DNA from: Bacteroides uniformis | GTDB taxonomy: Bacteria; Bacteroidota; Bacteroidia; Bacteroidales; Bacteroidaceae | Reading direction: 5' to 3' | NCBI RefSeq assembly: GCF_025147485.1 | Contig: NZ_CP102263.1 | Span: forward strand, 3,175,501 to 3,239,500 | DNA: 64,000 bases | Shown: positions 25,526 through 36,300 of the stretch, piece by piece | How positions within the stretch are numbered: the stretch's first letter is position 1 | Layout: each line of letters begins with the position of its first letter | Notes under the pieces: model-generated | What the model was told of the DNA's origin: nothing | Database searches by the model: none | Seen by the model: only the letters and a program-made list of their open reading frames with translations | Program-made: the position numbers and the translations under genes

Positions 25526-26716
25526 TCAATTTACCGACCATACCAGCGTGACGCCAAGTTGGTTGATGCCCCAATGGTTTTTCGTTTGGTTCTCTCCGCG
25601 TACACGCACCCCGTCCGTCACCCGGTATTTGTCATACTCCGCATGGGTATAGCCGATGCCTGCATGGAAATCCAGCGACAGCCGGCTGTTCAGTGGCAGC
25701 GTATAGCCGCCCGTGATGCCACCGCCCTGATAGTCGCCCTGCTTGCCCGTTTCGCCGAGCTTGTAGTTGAACTCGCCGATGTGGTACATCACGCCGAGAT
25801 AGCCCCGTTTCTCCTTATCTATATAATAGCGCACTTCGGGCGATACTTTCCAGAGGGCATATCTTCTGTCTTTGTCGCTCCACGACCACGAAGTCCACGA
25901 GCCGTTTACGAGGATGCCCACGTGACGGTTGACGCGCCATTCGATGCCGAGGTCGGGAGTGAGCGTAGCCCAGCGCAGCAGGTTGGCACGCAGGGCAAAG
26001 GTGTAGGGCTTGGCTTCGGCTGACAGACGTGCCTGCTCTTCGGCTTCAAGGCGTCGGCGTTCGTCCTCTGTCCGGCGTTGTTCCTCCGCTTCGGCAGCCT
26101 TCCGGAGTGCAGCTTCCGCTTCACGGCTCGCGGCGGCTTCGCGGGCGGCAAGTTCCTGTTGTTTCTGTTGTTCGGCGGCAAGCCGGGCATGGGCTTCGGT
26201 TTGTTGCTGTTCCTCAATCTCGCGGTAATAGCTCCGCACCGTCTCGGCGGCTTTCGTTCCGGCAATCCGTTCTATCTTTTCCACACCGGCGGGGAAGGCA
26301 ACCACCACCACTTCCCGCAGGCTGTCGGCGTAGGGAGTGGCAATGCGGCGGTCGGTGACGAACATCTGCTCGGTGATGCCCATGCGCTGTATCAGTTCCG
26401 ATTTCACCCGGCTGCTACGCAGGTAAGCCATCCGTTGTGCCGTTGTCTCATCGTTGCCCGTGGCGGCATAACTGCTCACCGAGATGTACATCCGCCCTGC
26501 ACGCAGGTGGTCGATGTGGGCTTGCAGCACGGCGCAAAGGCGGTTCAACTCCGTCTGGTTGCCGGCGTAGGGCACATAGAACACGTCTTTCCGCGGCACA
26601 AAGCGGAACACAAAGGCGGTATCCGCTGTTGCTGCCGCTTTGTCCTGTGCCTTGCCTGCCAACGCAAGCAATGCGAGCAAGAGGGTAAATCCTGTTCGTT
26701 TCATTCTTCTTATCAT
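25526..26716 (-). CDS. DUF3575 outer-membrane protein, first gene of the fimbrial operon
   Basis: 396 residues from the ATG at 26716 (MIRRMKRTGF; Met6 at 26704 also possible). It has a signal peptide ending near AGKAQ, then a domain of about 110 residues that resembles OmpA-like or Mfa-type N-terminal domains (SSYAATGNDETTAQRMAYLRSSRV). A long Ala/Glu/Arg coiled coil (about residues 180-260) follows, then a C-terminal DUF3575 beta-barrel domain (YTFALRANLLRWATLTPDLGI to GVTLVWSVN). Genes of this type often head Bacteroidales fimbrial operons. The frame remains open upstream through a CA repeat, but that part shows no coding character. Confidence 0.82.
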   Translation of the reverse strand: MIRRMKRTGFTLLLALLALAGKAQDKAAATADTAFVFRFVPRKDVFYVPYAGNQTELNRLCAVLQAHIDHLRAGRMYISVSSYAATGNDETTAQRMAYLRSSRVKSELIQRMGITEQMFVTDRRIATPYADSLREVVVVAFPAGVEKIERIAGTKAAETVRSYYREIEEQQQTEAHARLAAEQQKQQELAAREAAASREAEAALRKAAEAEEQRRTEDERRRLEAEEQARLSAEAKPYTFALRANLLRWATLTPDLGIEWRVNRHVGILVNGSWTSWSWSDKDRRYALWKVSPEVRYYIDKEKRGYLGVMYHIGEFNYKLGETGKQGDYQGGGITGGYTLPLNSRLSLDFHAGIGYTHAEYDKYRVTDGVRVRGENQTKNHWGINQLGVTLVWSVN

Positions 26717-26766
26717 AGTCTCTTTATGGATTGATTTCACATACTCCGGAAGGAGGGATAGGAACA

Positions 26767-26804
26767 TAAAAAAGCCACAAAAAGAAAAGATATTCTCTTT
26801 GTGG
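26767..26804 (-). terminator. Terminator-like hairpin in the fimbrial leader
   Basis: In the minus-strand sense, CCACAAAGAGAA and TTCTTTTTGTGG pair (one mismatch) with a short loop, followed by CTTTTTT. This has the form of an intrinsic terminator about 50 bases before the DUF3575 start codon. It may end transcription from the upstream regulator gene or act as an attenuator for the fimbrial operon. Confidence 0.5.
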
Positions 26805-26873
26805 ATATATATTGTATTTTGTTGATTTTTAGATATACTACGCGCGCACGAACTTTGTTTATATGCGTCTGCT

Positions 26874-26922
<49 letters not shown>

Positions 26923-27030
26923 GAAAATTATTTCTAACAGCCAAATAAAAAGAGTTAAATATATCCGCACACCTTTGTTTCATTACCTTTGCTTCGTTTG
27001 AACAATACCGGCTAAAATTAATAGTCAGTT

Positions 27031-27062
27031 CAAAGGTAGCCCTTATGGAAATATCATCCAAG
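27031..27062 (-). promoter_or_regulatory. Candidate Bacteroides promoter of the fimbrial-DGR operon
   Basis: On the minus strand, CTTG (27059-27062) and TACCTTTG (27031-27038) are separated by 20 bases, matching the Bacteroides consensus TTTG...N19-21...TAnnTTTG with one mismatch. Transcription would begin near 27024, giving a leader of about 308 nt that contains the CA repeat and the hairpin. Confidence 0.55.
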
Positions 27063-27084
27063 AAAAAAAGGATTCGGCATGTAT

Positions 27085-27118
27085 CACTTTGGCACAAATA
27101 TATACCACTTTGGCACAA
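27085..27118 (-). promoter_or_regulatory. Two 13-bp direct repeats, 21 bp apart: candidate AraC-type operator
   Basis: CACTTTGGCACAA occurs at 27085-27097 and 27106-27118, exactly 21 bp apart (two helical turns). Direct repeats at this spacing are the usual target of AraC-type proteins. They lie about 60-95 bp upstream of the predicted start of transcription, directly between the AraC-type regulator gene and the fimbrial operon. A second TAnnTTTG (TATATTTG, 27095-27102) overlaps the site. Confidence 0.6.
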
Positions 27119-27169
27119 GCCATTTTCGTTTTGTCCGGTTTTCTTTTTATCTTCCTTATTTCCAGTTAT

Positions 27170-29026
27170 TTACATTATTTTTCGATATTCACTGGGTGTC
27201 ATGCCGAATTTGCTCCGGAACAGCCGGTTGAAGGTAGGGACATTGGGCAATCCACATTTTTCGGCGATAGTCGGTATGGTGTAATCAGGATTGTTTTTTA
27301 ATAACTTTGCCGCAAATTCCAGCCGTTTTTTATTGATATATCCCGTTGTGTTCAGCCCCGTATTCTGTTGTACCATCTTTCCCACTCTGGTTTTGTTCAC
27401 CCCCGTGAGCTTTACAAAATCCTCCCGTGACAAGTCCGGGTTCAGATATAGTTTGCCACGTGTGACCGTATCGTCCAGCTTTTCAAACAGCATCCGGTTT
27501 TTCTCTTCCTCTTCCGTGTCGGTTACCGTTTCTTCACATGCCTCCGGGCACGGTTCATCTGTCCGTCCGTCCGCTTCTTCTGCATCGTCCGCACCCGTTA
27601 TTTTCTCCTTATCCGCTATCGCATCGTTATCCGGTACGATGCGAGTATCCGGCAAGTCGGCAGTACCGTTATTTTCTGTCACTTTGCGCAGTTTCTCCTT
27701 GGTTTCTTCCAACTCATCCTTATAACTTAGCAGGTCATCAATCGTTTTCACCATGGCCGTATTCTTCCGGTGGATGGTACGGGTATGCCGCACATAGAAT
27801 ACGAACAGCATCACTAAGATAACAAGAACCACCCCGGAAGAGAGCAGCAGCGTGGTGCGCCTTTTCACCCGTTCCGTCTGTTCCTGTAGTGCCGCTTCCT
27901 TTTCGTGCGTTTCATAGATGGTCGCCAGTTCGATGGCGGAGCTTTGCTGTTCCCGTGCCTTCAGGCTGTCCGTCAGGATGGCGAGGGCTTCATAGTAGCG
28001 CGATGCTAACTTATGGTTCCCTTTGCCCTCGTAGGCTTTCGCCAGCGAGCGTTTCGCCGTCATCATGTGGTAGTTGATGGTATCTTTGTTGGCATAGAGG
28101 AAGGCTTCGCGCGGTGTGTACATCTCTATCACCTTGTCATAGCGTTTCCTGTCCATCAGATAAGGGATAATCAGGTAATCGTCTTTGGTATATGCCTCAC
28201 CGATGGCTTCCCATTTCCGGTAGGCTTCGTCCGCTTCGCTGATCCGTCCCATCCGGGAGAACACCACCGCACGGTGCGCATACAGCGTTTTCTTCTCCTT
28301 CTCCGCCAGATTGCCGATGCCCGGTTCCCCGTCGGTTGCCTCCGTCACCACCTTTTCCAGCTCTTCCAGTGTTTGCAGCGCATCCTTGTAGTGCTTGTCC
28401 CGTTGCTGCATGATGAACAGCGAATTGTAATCGTACCGCAAGTTGTCATATTTATAGGTATAGTCCGTCTGCTTCATCAGGGCGATGGCTTCCTTTATCA
28501 TTTCGTAGCCCCGTAGCTTGTCCTCCTGGTAATAGATCATCTTTCCCATATTGAACAGGGCGATGGACTTCATTTCCATATTGCCGCACTGCTCCGCCTT
28601 CTGCAACAGCAGCCGTACATAGCCCGCTTTCTTTGCCTCGTCGTGCAGGCAGTCGTAGCAGGAAATCATGCGGTGTACCTGCTCCATATATTCCTTGTCG
28701 CTGTTTCGCACCGTGTCGCTTTCCAGTACCCGTTTGTAGTATTTCAGTGCTTGCAGGTAGCGTCCCGTATTGAAATACAGGTCGCCTTCGGTCACGTCCA
28801 GCCGGTAGGATGAATAGCTGTTCCGCTTGCGCAGTTCCTTGATGATCCGCACCGCCTTGTCGAAGTCCGAGAAGGTATATTCATAAACGTAGTCGTCGGT
28901 CAGCAGGCTGTCCGGCAACACTTCCGTTTTTTCGGTTCCTCTTTCCGCTGCCATCGTGCCGGTGGGCAGGTTGCCCGCTAATACGAAGCAGGCAAAACAG
29001 AGGATATAGTAATAAATTTTATTCAT
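27170..29026 (-). CDS. TPR sensor with membrane helix and AraC DNA-binding domain
   Basis: 618 residues: signal peptide, a periplasmic region of TPR-like helices (about residues 50-370), a membrane helix at about 390-412, a coiled coil plus acidic linker (about 425-505), and a C-terminal AraC HTH pair (LSREDFVKLTGVNKTRVGK to FNRLFRSKFGMTPSEYRKIM). It therefore spans the inner membrane and could bind DNA from there. This architecture is common beside Bacteroides fimbrial genes. It is directly upstream of the operon and of a 21-bp-spaced repeat pair that is its probable target. A -7 box (TAATTTTG, 29068-29075) lies 42 bases before its start. Confidence 0.88.
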   Translation of the reverse strand: MNKIYYYILCFACFVLAGNLPTGTMAAERGTEKTEVLPDSLLTDDYVYEYTFSDFDKAVRIIKELRKRNSYSSYRLDVTEGDLYFNTGRYLQALKYYKRVLESDTVRNSDKEYMEQVHRMISCYDCLHDEAKKAGYVRLLLQKAEQCGNMEMKSIALFNMGKMIYYQEDKLRGYEMIKEAIALMKQTDYTYKYDNLRYDYNSLFIMQQRDKHYKDALQTLEELEKVVTEATDGEPGIGNLAEKEKKTLYAHRAVVFSRMGRISEADEAYRKWEAIGEAYTKDDYLIIPYLMDRKRYDKVIEMYTPREAFLYANKDTINYHMMTAKRSLAKAYEGKGNHKLASRYYEALAILTDSLKAREQQSSAIELATIYETHEKEAALQEQTERVKRRTTLLLSSGVVLVILVMLFVFYVRHTRTIHRKNTAMVKTIDDLLSYKDELEETKEKLRKVTENNGTADLPDTRIVPDNDAIADKEKITGADDAEEADGRTDEPCPEACEETVTDTEEEEKNRMLFEKLDDTVTRGKLYLNPDLSREDFVKLTGVNKTRVGKMVQQNTGLNTTGYINKKRLEFAAKLLKNNPDYTIPTIAEKCGLPNVPTFNRLFRSKFGMTPSEYRKIM

Positions 29027-29132
29027 AATTCGTGTTTTAGTATCATGCCACGCGACACAACCTTTGGCAAAATTAAGATAAAATTAATCACGGGAGAAAT
29101 AAATGCCCGGTGAAAATCAATTTTATTCCGCC

Positions 29133-29171
29133 GGTGCCACTTGCTTCCACTTGGGTGCCACTCAATGCCAC
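29133..29171 (-). repeat. 39-bp GTGGC iteron array, copy C
   Basis: Read on the minus strand it has four units with cores at 29067+100, i.e. 29167-29170, 29157-29160, 29146-29149 (GGA variant) and 29136-29139, giving the same 10, 11 and 10 bp spacing as copies A and B. It lies in the divergent gap between the TPR-AraC gene and the DUF3945 gene, so it could affect either. Confidence 0.7.
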
Positions 29172-29258
29172 CCCTGCAAGAATCCATTGTATTACAACTG
29201 CTTGCATCTACTTTCGCCCCGCATTGCAATTGATGCAAGTTACATAAAACAAAAGACA

Positions 29259-30740
29259 ATGGAAGAAAACCAGAATGAAGAAGAAGTATTGCTCGTGGCC
29301 GACAAGAACGACGATGGCAAACTCAAGGCAGTGGACAAGTCCGCTGCAAAGGAAGGGATATGGCGTTTATTGCTGCCCTCGATGGAAAATCTCGATGACT
29401 TTCTGAAAGTGAACAAGCAGTCCTCCATCTTAGAGGACTTTTTTCTCAATTTCAGGCATCAGTACCAACAACCCACCGACTTTCCTTTCTACCGTATTCC
29501 CGCCTCCCTGCTGGATACGCTGGACGTGTTTACCGACATGCTCCGACATCCCGAAGACAACAAGGCTTTCATCGACCTGTACAAGATCAATCCGAATGAT
29601 TATCCGATACTGGCACAGGAGCAGGAATCTCCCTCCGAAACGGAACAGCAGGCGCAGCCGTTGGCTTTTGAGAGCCGCGTGGATTGGGAACAGCTCGCCC
29701 GTCTGGGCATCACGCGCCAGTCGTTGGAACAGGGCGGCGACTTGTCAGCCGTCCTCTCCGGCGGCAAGTCCGGTCTGGTCACCATCTCCACCGAGATAGA
29801 GGGCATCCCCATCACCACGCAGGGACGCATCCATTTTCAGGAAGGCGCGGACGGCAAACTGGACTTGAAGATCGACTGCTACCGTCGCGAAGCCGCCCTC
29901 GACCTGCCGTTCCACGGCGTACTGTTGGACAAGGAAACAAGGGACAATATCCTCGCCACCGGCAACGCCGGTCATCCCGTCCTTCTCCCGTTGGACGGCG
30001 GCGACCCCAAGCCCTGCCTCGTTTCACTGGACAAGTTGACCAACAACCTCGTCGCCGTTCCGGTGGACGACATCCTTATCCCGATGGAGATCAAGGGCGT
30101 CACCCTCACCCCGGAGCAACACCGCCAGCTCTCCGAAGGCGGCAAAGTACTGATAGAGGGCATGGACTCGCAGTGGAAAAGCAAGTTCGACGCCTACATG
30201 CAGTACAACGTAGCCAAAGAAAAGTTCGACTACAACTTCGACGGGCTGGACAGGAACCGCTACAAGAAAATGGAACAGCAGCAAAAGGCATCCGACGCAC
30301 AGTCGCAGGGCAACGTACCGTCCCAGGACAATGCACAGACCGCCGCCGCCAAATTCTTTGTCCCCAAAAGGCTGCTCGGCAAGGAACTCACCCCCGAACA
30401 GCAGGAGAAATTCGGCAAGATGGAGACTATCTACGTCACCGGCATGAAAGACCGCGACGGGCAACCGTTCAATGCCTATGTCCGCATGAACCTCGACCGG
30501 GGCAAGCCCGACTTCTTCCGCTACAATCCCGACAAAGCCAAAAGTCAGGCAAGGGAAATCACCCCCACAGCCGACCACAAGACACAGGTAGCGGTGAACA
30601 ACGGTGCAACCGACGAAGCCACCAGGCATGTGCAACGACCGCTGAAACCGGCGGCGGCACAACCGGCGCAAGTCGAAGCCGCCAAGCAGGAGGAAAAGAA
30701 AGAAGTGAAGAAAAAGAGCGGCAAAGGAAGAAAATTATAA
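29259..30740 (+). CDS. DUF4099/DUF3945 protein
   Basis: 493 residues from ATG 29259 (MEENQNEEEVLLVADKN); codons upstream cover a repeat array and are not coding-like. The N-terminal half has the DUF4099-like LGITRQSLEQGGDLSAVLSG; the DUF3945-like segments (GVTLTPEQHRQLSEGGKVL and LGKELTPEQQEKFGKMETI) follow, and the C-terminus is Lys-rich. These proteins occur beside topB in Bacteroides conjugative elements; function unknown. The gene is 27 bases upstream of topB and probably co-transcribed. Confidence 0.82.
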   Translation: MEENQNEEEVLLVADKNDDGKLKAVDKSAAKEGIWRLLLPSMENLDDFLKVNKQSSILEDFFLNFRHQYQQPTDFPFYRIPASLLDTLDVFTDMLRHPEDNKAFIDLYKINPNDYPILAQEQESPSETEQQAQPLAFESRVDWEQLARLGITRQSLEQGGDLSAVLSGGKSGLVTISTEIEGIPITTQGRIHFQEGADGKLDLKIDCYRREAALDLPFHGVLLDKETRDNILATGNAGHPVLLPLDGGDPKPCLVSLDKLTNNLVAVPVDDILIPMEIKGVTLTPEQHRQLSEGGKVLIEGMDSQWKSKFDAYMQYNVAKEKFDYNFDGLDRNRYKKMEQQQKASDAQSQGNVPSQDNAQTAAAKFFVPKRLLGKELTPEQQEKFGKMETIYVTGMKDRDGQPFNAYVRMNLDRGKPDFFRYNPDKAKSQAREITPTADHKTQVAVNNGATDEATRHVQRPLKPAAAQPAQVEAAKQEEKKEVKKKSGKGRKL

Positions 30741-30767
30741 AAACGTAAAACCTAAAAAAGTAAAGTT

Positions 30768-32849
30768 ATGAAAGTCATTATTGCAGAGAAACCGAGTGTG
30801 GCACGGGATATTGCCCTCATTGTGGGCGCTAAAGAGCGCAAGGACGGATACATGGAAGGTAACGGCTACACCGTTACATGGGGATTCGGTCATCTGGTGG
30901 GATTGGCAATGCCCGAAGCCTACGGCTTCGAAGGCTTCCGCCGGGAGAATCTCCCCATCTTTCCGGAGCGTTTCCAGCTTGTCCCCCGTCAGGTGAAGGA
31001 CGGCAAGCAGTACAAGGACGACCCCGGAGCAGTCAAACAACTGGCCGTTATCCGGTCACTGTTTGACAAGTCCGAGAGCATCATCGTAGCCACCGATGCC
31101 GGGCGCGAAGGCGAGTTGATCTTCCGCTACATCTACCATTACCTCGGTTGTACCAAGCCCTTCTCCCGTCTTTGGATCAGCAGCCTTACCGACAAGGCGA
31201 TCCGTCAGGGCATGGACAACCTGAAAGACGGCAGAGAATATGACAACCTCTACCGCAGTGCCAAGGCACGCAGCGAAGCCGACTGGCTCGTCGGCATCAA
31301 TGCTTCCCAAGCCCTTTGCCTCTCCGCCGGGCGTGGTGTCTTCTCCCTCGGCAGGGTGCAGACACCCACCCTGATGATGATATGCAACCGCTACATGGAG
31401 AACAAGAATTTCACCCCGCAGAAATACTGGCAGCTACGGGTGCAGTCCGGCACCGGCAGCATCACCTTTTCCGCCCTCTCCGCCGCTAAGTATGACCGTC
31501 AGGACGAAGCCGCCGCACACTTGCAGCAAATCCAGTCCTCCGGCACCCTGCAAGTGACCGCCGCCGAGAAAAAGGAAGCGTCGCAGGAGCCTCCATTACT
31601 CTACGACTTGACTGCCCTCCAGAAAGAAGCCAACGTCCGGCACGGCTTTTCCGCCGACAAGACCCTCTCCATAGCACAGAGCCTATACGAGAAGAAAGTC
31701 ACCTCGTACCCCCGTACCGGCAGCCGCTATATCTCCGACGATGTATTTGAGATTATCCCGGATCGCATCCGCCTCTTGACCTCATACCCCCGTTTTGCAG
31801 CCTATGCCGCTACATTGGACGGTCAGCCGCTCAACTCCCGCAGCGTCAATGCCGCCAAGGTCACCGACCACCATGCGTTGCTCGTCACCGAGAATCTCCC
31901 CGGCGACCTCTCACCGGACGAGCGCACCATCTACGAGATGATAGCCGCCCGCGTGCTCGAATCCTTCTCCGCCAAATGCCTGATGGAGCGGACAGCCGTC
32001 ACCTTGCAGTCTGCCGGTGTCACCTTCTCCGTGCGTGGCAGCATCATCCGGGTTCCCGGCTGGCGTTCCGTGCTCAACCTTCCCGATGAAGACGAAGAGG
32101 ACAATGCCACTCTGCCCGAACTTCACCAGGGCGACTCCCTACCTATATATAATAGCGAAGCATTGGAGAAACAGACCAAGCCCCGCCCGCTGCATACCGA
32201 AAGCACCCTGCTTGCCGCAATGGAAAGCGCAGGCAGGGAGTTGGAGAACGAAGAAGAACGTCAGGCAATGAAAGAGGCGGGCATCGGCACGCCTGCAACC
32301 CGTGCCGCCATTATCGAGACATTGTTTAGCCGTGACTACATCCGCCGTGAGAAAAAATCCCTCGTCCCGACTGAAAAAGGGCTGGCCGTCCATTCCATTG
32401 TCCGGGACAAGAAGATAGCCGACATCTCCATGACCGGCAGTTGGGAGAGTGCCCTTGCCAAGATCGAAACCGGCGGGATGGATTCCGACACCTTCCACCG
32501 CGGGATAGAAGTCTATACCGCACAGATAACCACCGAATTGCTCAATGCCACTATCTCCATAGCGTCCGCAACGGACAGTCCCGTTTGCCCCAAATGCAAG
32601 CAGGGGCATGTGCTGTTCTTCAACAAGATAGCCAAATGCAGCAATGTGGACTGCACCCTGAAAGTGTTCCGCGGCATCTGTAACAAGCAACTGACCGACA
32701 AACAGATCACCGAACTCGTAACCAAAGGCAAAACCGGTGTTATCAAAGGCTTGCAGGGTAAGAGCGGCAAATCATTCGATGCCGCCCTTGCCTTCGATGC
32801 ACAGTTCAATGTTACCTTTTCCTTTCCAACCTCTAAAAAATCCAAGTAA
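30768..32849 (+). CDS. topB: DNA topoisomerase III
   Basis: 693 residues. The TOPRIM domain starts MKVIIAEKPSVARDIALIVG and holds the DxD-type ATDAGREGE block near residue 107. The catalytic Tyr lies in TSYPRTGSRYISDD near residue 313. The C-terminus carries a four-Cys zinc-ribbon-like segment (CPKCKQGHVLFF, then KCSNVDC). This type IA enzyme decatenates and relaxes single-stranded regions and is standard cargo of Bacteroides ICEs, probably helping replication after transfer. Its stop overlaps the next start (ATGA-like overlap at 32849). Confidence 0.96.
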   Translation: MKVIIAEKPSVARDIALIVGAKERKDGYMEGNGYTVTWGFGHLVGLAMPEAYGFEGFRRENLPIFPERFQLVPRQVKDGKQYKDDPGAVKQLAVIRSLFDKSESIIVATDAGREGELIFRYIYHYLGCTKPFSRLWISSLTDKAIRQGMDNLKDGREYDNLYRSAKARSEADWLVGINASQALCLSAGRGVFSLGRVQTPTLMMICNRYMENKNFTPQKYWQLRVQSGTGSITFSALSAAKYDRQDEAAAHLQQIQSSGTLQVTAAEKKEASQEPPLLYDLTALQKEANVRHGFSADKTLSIAQSLYEKKVTSYPRTGSRYISDDVFEIIPDRIRLLTSYPRFAAYAATLDGQPLNSRSVNAAKVTDHHALLVTENLPGDLSPDERTIYEMIAARVLESFSAKCLMERTAVTLQSAGVTFSVRGSIIRVPGWRSVLNLPDEDEEDNATLPELHQGDSLPIYNSEALEKQTKPRPLHTESTLLAAMESAGRELENEEERQAMKEAGIGTPATRAAIIETLFSRDYIRREKKSLVPTEKGLAVHSIVRDKKIADISMTGSWESALAKIETGGMDSDTFHRGIEVYTAQITTELLNATISIASATDSPVCPKCKQGHVLFFNKIAKCSNVDCTLKVFRGICNKQLTDKQITELVTKGKTGVIKGLQGKSGKSFDAALAFDAQFNVTFSFPTSKKSK

Positions 32850-33370
32850 TGAATAAGAATAAGAATAAGAAAAATAAGAACAGACAACAGTTCCAGCAAC
32901 AAGGAAAGCAGCAGCAACAGCAGCAGAAACACCCCGGACAACAACCGCAGGAATTGTCCTATTACCGTTTATTATTGCTTTCTTTCCTCAAAGAATCCCA
33001 TCCCGAATTAGCCGGTGACAGCGACTTTATCGCCGCCCGTGCCGACAGTGCCGCCGAAGAGTATAGCGAATCTGTCCGTTCCGGCTCTACCCACGATGCC
33101 GCCGCCGAAGCCGCCAATCAGGTTTTGTTTGCCGGTCTTCACTTTTCAAAGTACGATGTGATCGTCACCGTCCTTTGGAACGAGTTCAGCGATGAAGTGC
33201 CGCAGGGCAGTGCCAAGACCCTTGCCGTGCAGCTCCTTCCGGTTTGTGAAGAAGTGTTTGCCAAATACCCCCTTTCCGATGATTTTCAGTTCGAGCCTGC
33301 TTTCGACAACCTCTATACGGAAATCACAGGTACCATCTTAATCTGGTTGGACGAGAATGGCATACAATAA
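32849..33370 (+). CDS. DUF1896 family protein
   Basis: 173 residues with a Lys/Asn/Gln-rich start and a helical body: [20 protein letters not shown], then [21 protein letters not shown]. This is DUF1896, regularly found between topB and the large methylase-helicase in Bacteroides ICEs. Function is unknown. It overlaps both neighbours (one base with topB, 14 bases with the next gene), so the set is one translationally linked unit. Confidence 0.85.
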   Translation: MNKNKNKKNKNRQQFQQQGKQQQQQQKHPGQQPQELSYYRLLLLSFLKESHPELAGDSDFIAARADSAAEEYSESVRSGSTHDAAAEAANQVLFAGLHFSKYDVIVTVLWNEFSDEVPQGSAKTLAVQLLPVCEEVFAKYPLSDDFQFEPAFDNLYTEITGTILIWLDENGIQ

Positions 33371-36300
33371 GAAAGCGCACCTGAAAGACAATATCGAAGC
33401 AATCAAACTGGCATTTGCGTTGGAGCGTGAAGGGCGCACCGCCACCCCCGAAGAACAGGCAGTCTTGCGTGCCTATTCCGGTTTCGGTGGGATCAAGGCA
33501 GTGCTCAATCCCGCTTCCAGCCTTGCCGACGTTGCCCGTTGGACAAAGAGCGACCGCGAGTTGTTCCCACTTGTTTCCCAGCTCCACAGCGTCATCCGCA
33601 GCCATTCAAAAGACGAAGCGGAATACAAGCGTTACTTTTCCAGTTTGAAAAACTCTGTCCTGACGGCGTTCTACACGCCGCAGGACATTGTATCAGTTCT
33701 TGCTTCCGAATTGGGCAACTACGGAATTGCCCCGTCCCGTTTCCTCGACCCGTCGAGCGGAACCGGAGTATTTGTCGATGCTTTCCAACAACATTCCGCA
33801 CAACAACAGCTATCTGAACAGCAGTCCGCCAAACAGCAGTCATCTGAACAGCAGTCATCTGAACAACACTCATCCGAACAGCAGCCCTCTCGCACCGGAT
33901 TATCCCCAGCCGGATTATCCCGTCCCGAAATAGTCTGCTTTGAAAAAGACCTCCTGACCGGCAAAATTCTCTCTCACCTTCACCCCGAAGCCAAAGTAGA
34001 AATTACCGGTTTCGAGGATAGCGGGCTTCGTTACCTGAACCGTTTCGACATCACCGCTTCCAACATTCCCTTTGGCGATGTGGCGGTTTTCGACCCCTCA
34101 TTCACCAAGAGCAAGAGCCTTGTCCGTCAGCACGCCGCCAAGAGCCTGCACAACTATTTCTTCCTGAAGGGACTGGACAACATTCGCGAAGGGGGCATAT
34201 TAGCTTTTATCACCTCGCAGGGCGTACTGGACTCCCCGGCGAATGAAAACATCCGCTACCAGCTCATGCAACATTCCCATTTGGTGTCCGCCATCCGTCT
34301 GCCCAACAACCTCTTTACAGACGGTGCAGGCACCGAAGTAGGCAGTGACCTGATTATCCTTCAAAAGAAATCCGATAAGACAGAGCCGCTTACCGATGAC
34401 GAACATGCGTTCATCGCTTCCAGCCCGCGACCGGAGGGGTTCAGTACGAATGACTACATCTTCCGGAATATCCCCATCATCCATACCAAAGCCTGTGTAG
34501 ATACCGACCCCTACGGGCATCCCGCAATGGTTTACATCCACGAAGGAGGTTTGCCCGGTATCACTTCCCAGCTCCGGAGCTTGCTTCGCAATGACTTCTA
34601 CCGCCGGTTGAACGTCCCCCTCTATCAACAATTCCTCCCGTTGGAAGAACAGCAGAGCAGGGTACAGATGCAACATACCCAACCCACACGGTTGAATGAA
34701 GCACCGGAACAGAGCAAAGAAGCGGAACAAGTACCGGCACCGAAACCAGTACCAGAGCAAACTAAAGCTCCCGAACCGGAAAATAGATCCGAACCGACAA
34801 CCGCTACCGTGGAAAAACCGTTGCCCGAACCGAAAGAAGAAATCGAACTTTCCCTTTTCTCTCCACCGGTATTGAGCCTGTACGACCTCTTTGAGTTCAC
34901 AGCAGAAGAGCGTACCCAGATAACCCCGAAACGCGGCAAACGCCGTTCCGCATCCTCCTCCCGAAAACAGCCCGTACAAGGCAACCTTTTCGGCGAACCG
35001 GCTACCGGTACAGCCCAACCCACCGGCAAGAAGCCCAAAGGAAAGTCCGTAGTGAAACCCACCGTTACCCCGGCAGCCTCCGGTGTCCCCAGCGATGATA
35101 ACAAAATCCTGCTTCGGACAGAAACCAAAATCGAAGACCAGGCAGCAACAGAAGCAGCAAGAATCGCCGCCGAAGAGGAACGCAAACAGCGGATGCAGCC
35201 CCGTCCATACCCCAACGAAATCCCGTCCCATTACAAAGACGGCTCATTGGTAGTTCTGGGCAACGGCATCGGCTATATCCGCGACACCCAAATTGCCCCG
35301 ATGTTCCACCCCCTCGAACTGCCCGACCGACAGCTCCGCAAACTCTCGCTCTATGTCGAAATCCGTGATACCTATCACGACCTCTACAACAGCGAAGCCA
35401 CCGAACGCAAAGAAAACACCGTCCGGCGCGACCAGCTCAACGCCCTGTACGATGATTTTGTCCGTCAGTTCGGCAACCTTAACAGCCCGAAGAACATAGA
35501 CCTGATCCGTATGGACAACGACAACCGGACAATCCTCTCACTGGAACGCTACAAAGACGGTCAGGCACTCAAAGCCGACATCTTCGACCATCCCGTAGCC
35601 TTCAACAAGAACGAACTGACCCACGTCGATACCTCGGACGAAGCCCTTTCCGCCTCACTCAACAAATACGGCGAAGTCAACCTCGAATACATGGCAAGGC
35701 TCACCGACAAGACCGAAGACGCCCTGCTCGATGACCTCAAAGGGCGTGTATTCTTCAATCCTCTCATCAAAGGTTACGAGATAGCCGACAAATTCATTGC
35801 CGGTAACGTCATTTCCAAAGCCGAAATGATAGAGGACTACATCGCGAACCACCCCGGCAACGACCGTGCCTCACAGTCGCTCGATGCCCTGCGTGCCGCC
35901 TTTCCCGTACCCATCCCGTTTGAAGAACTCGACTTCAATTTCGGCGAACGCTGGATACCAATGGGCATCTACGAGAAATACGCCTCCCGTCTTTTCGATA
36001 CCGACGTCAAGATTACCTACGCCGCCAGCCGCGACGAGTTCAGCGTCAGCGCATCCGCCCGTGGCAACGTCCGCATCCGCGAACAATATTGCGTCAAGGC
36101 CGAGAGCCGCCGTTACGACGGACTCAACCTGATGAAACACGCCATTCAGAACACCTCGCCCGACATCACCAAAAAAGTATTGGTAGGCGACGATGTAGTC
36201 AAAGTCCGCGACACCGAAGCCATCCAGCTTGCCAATAGCAAGATAGACGAAATCCGCAACGGCTTCAGCGATTGGTTGAAAGAACAGTCCCCGGAGTTCA

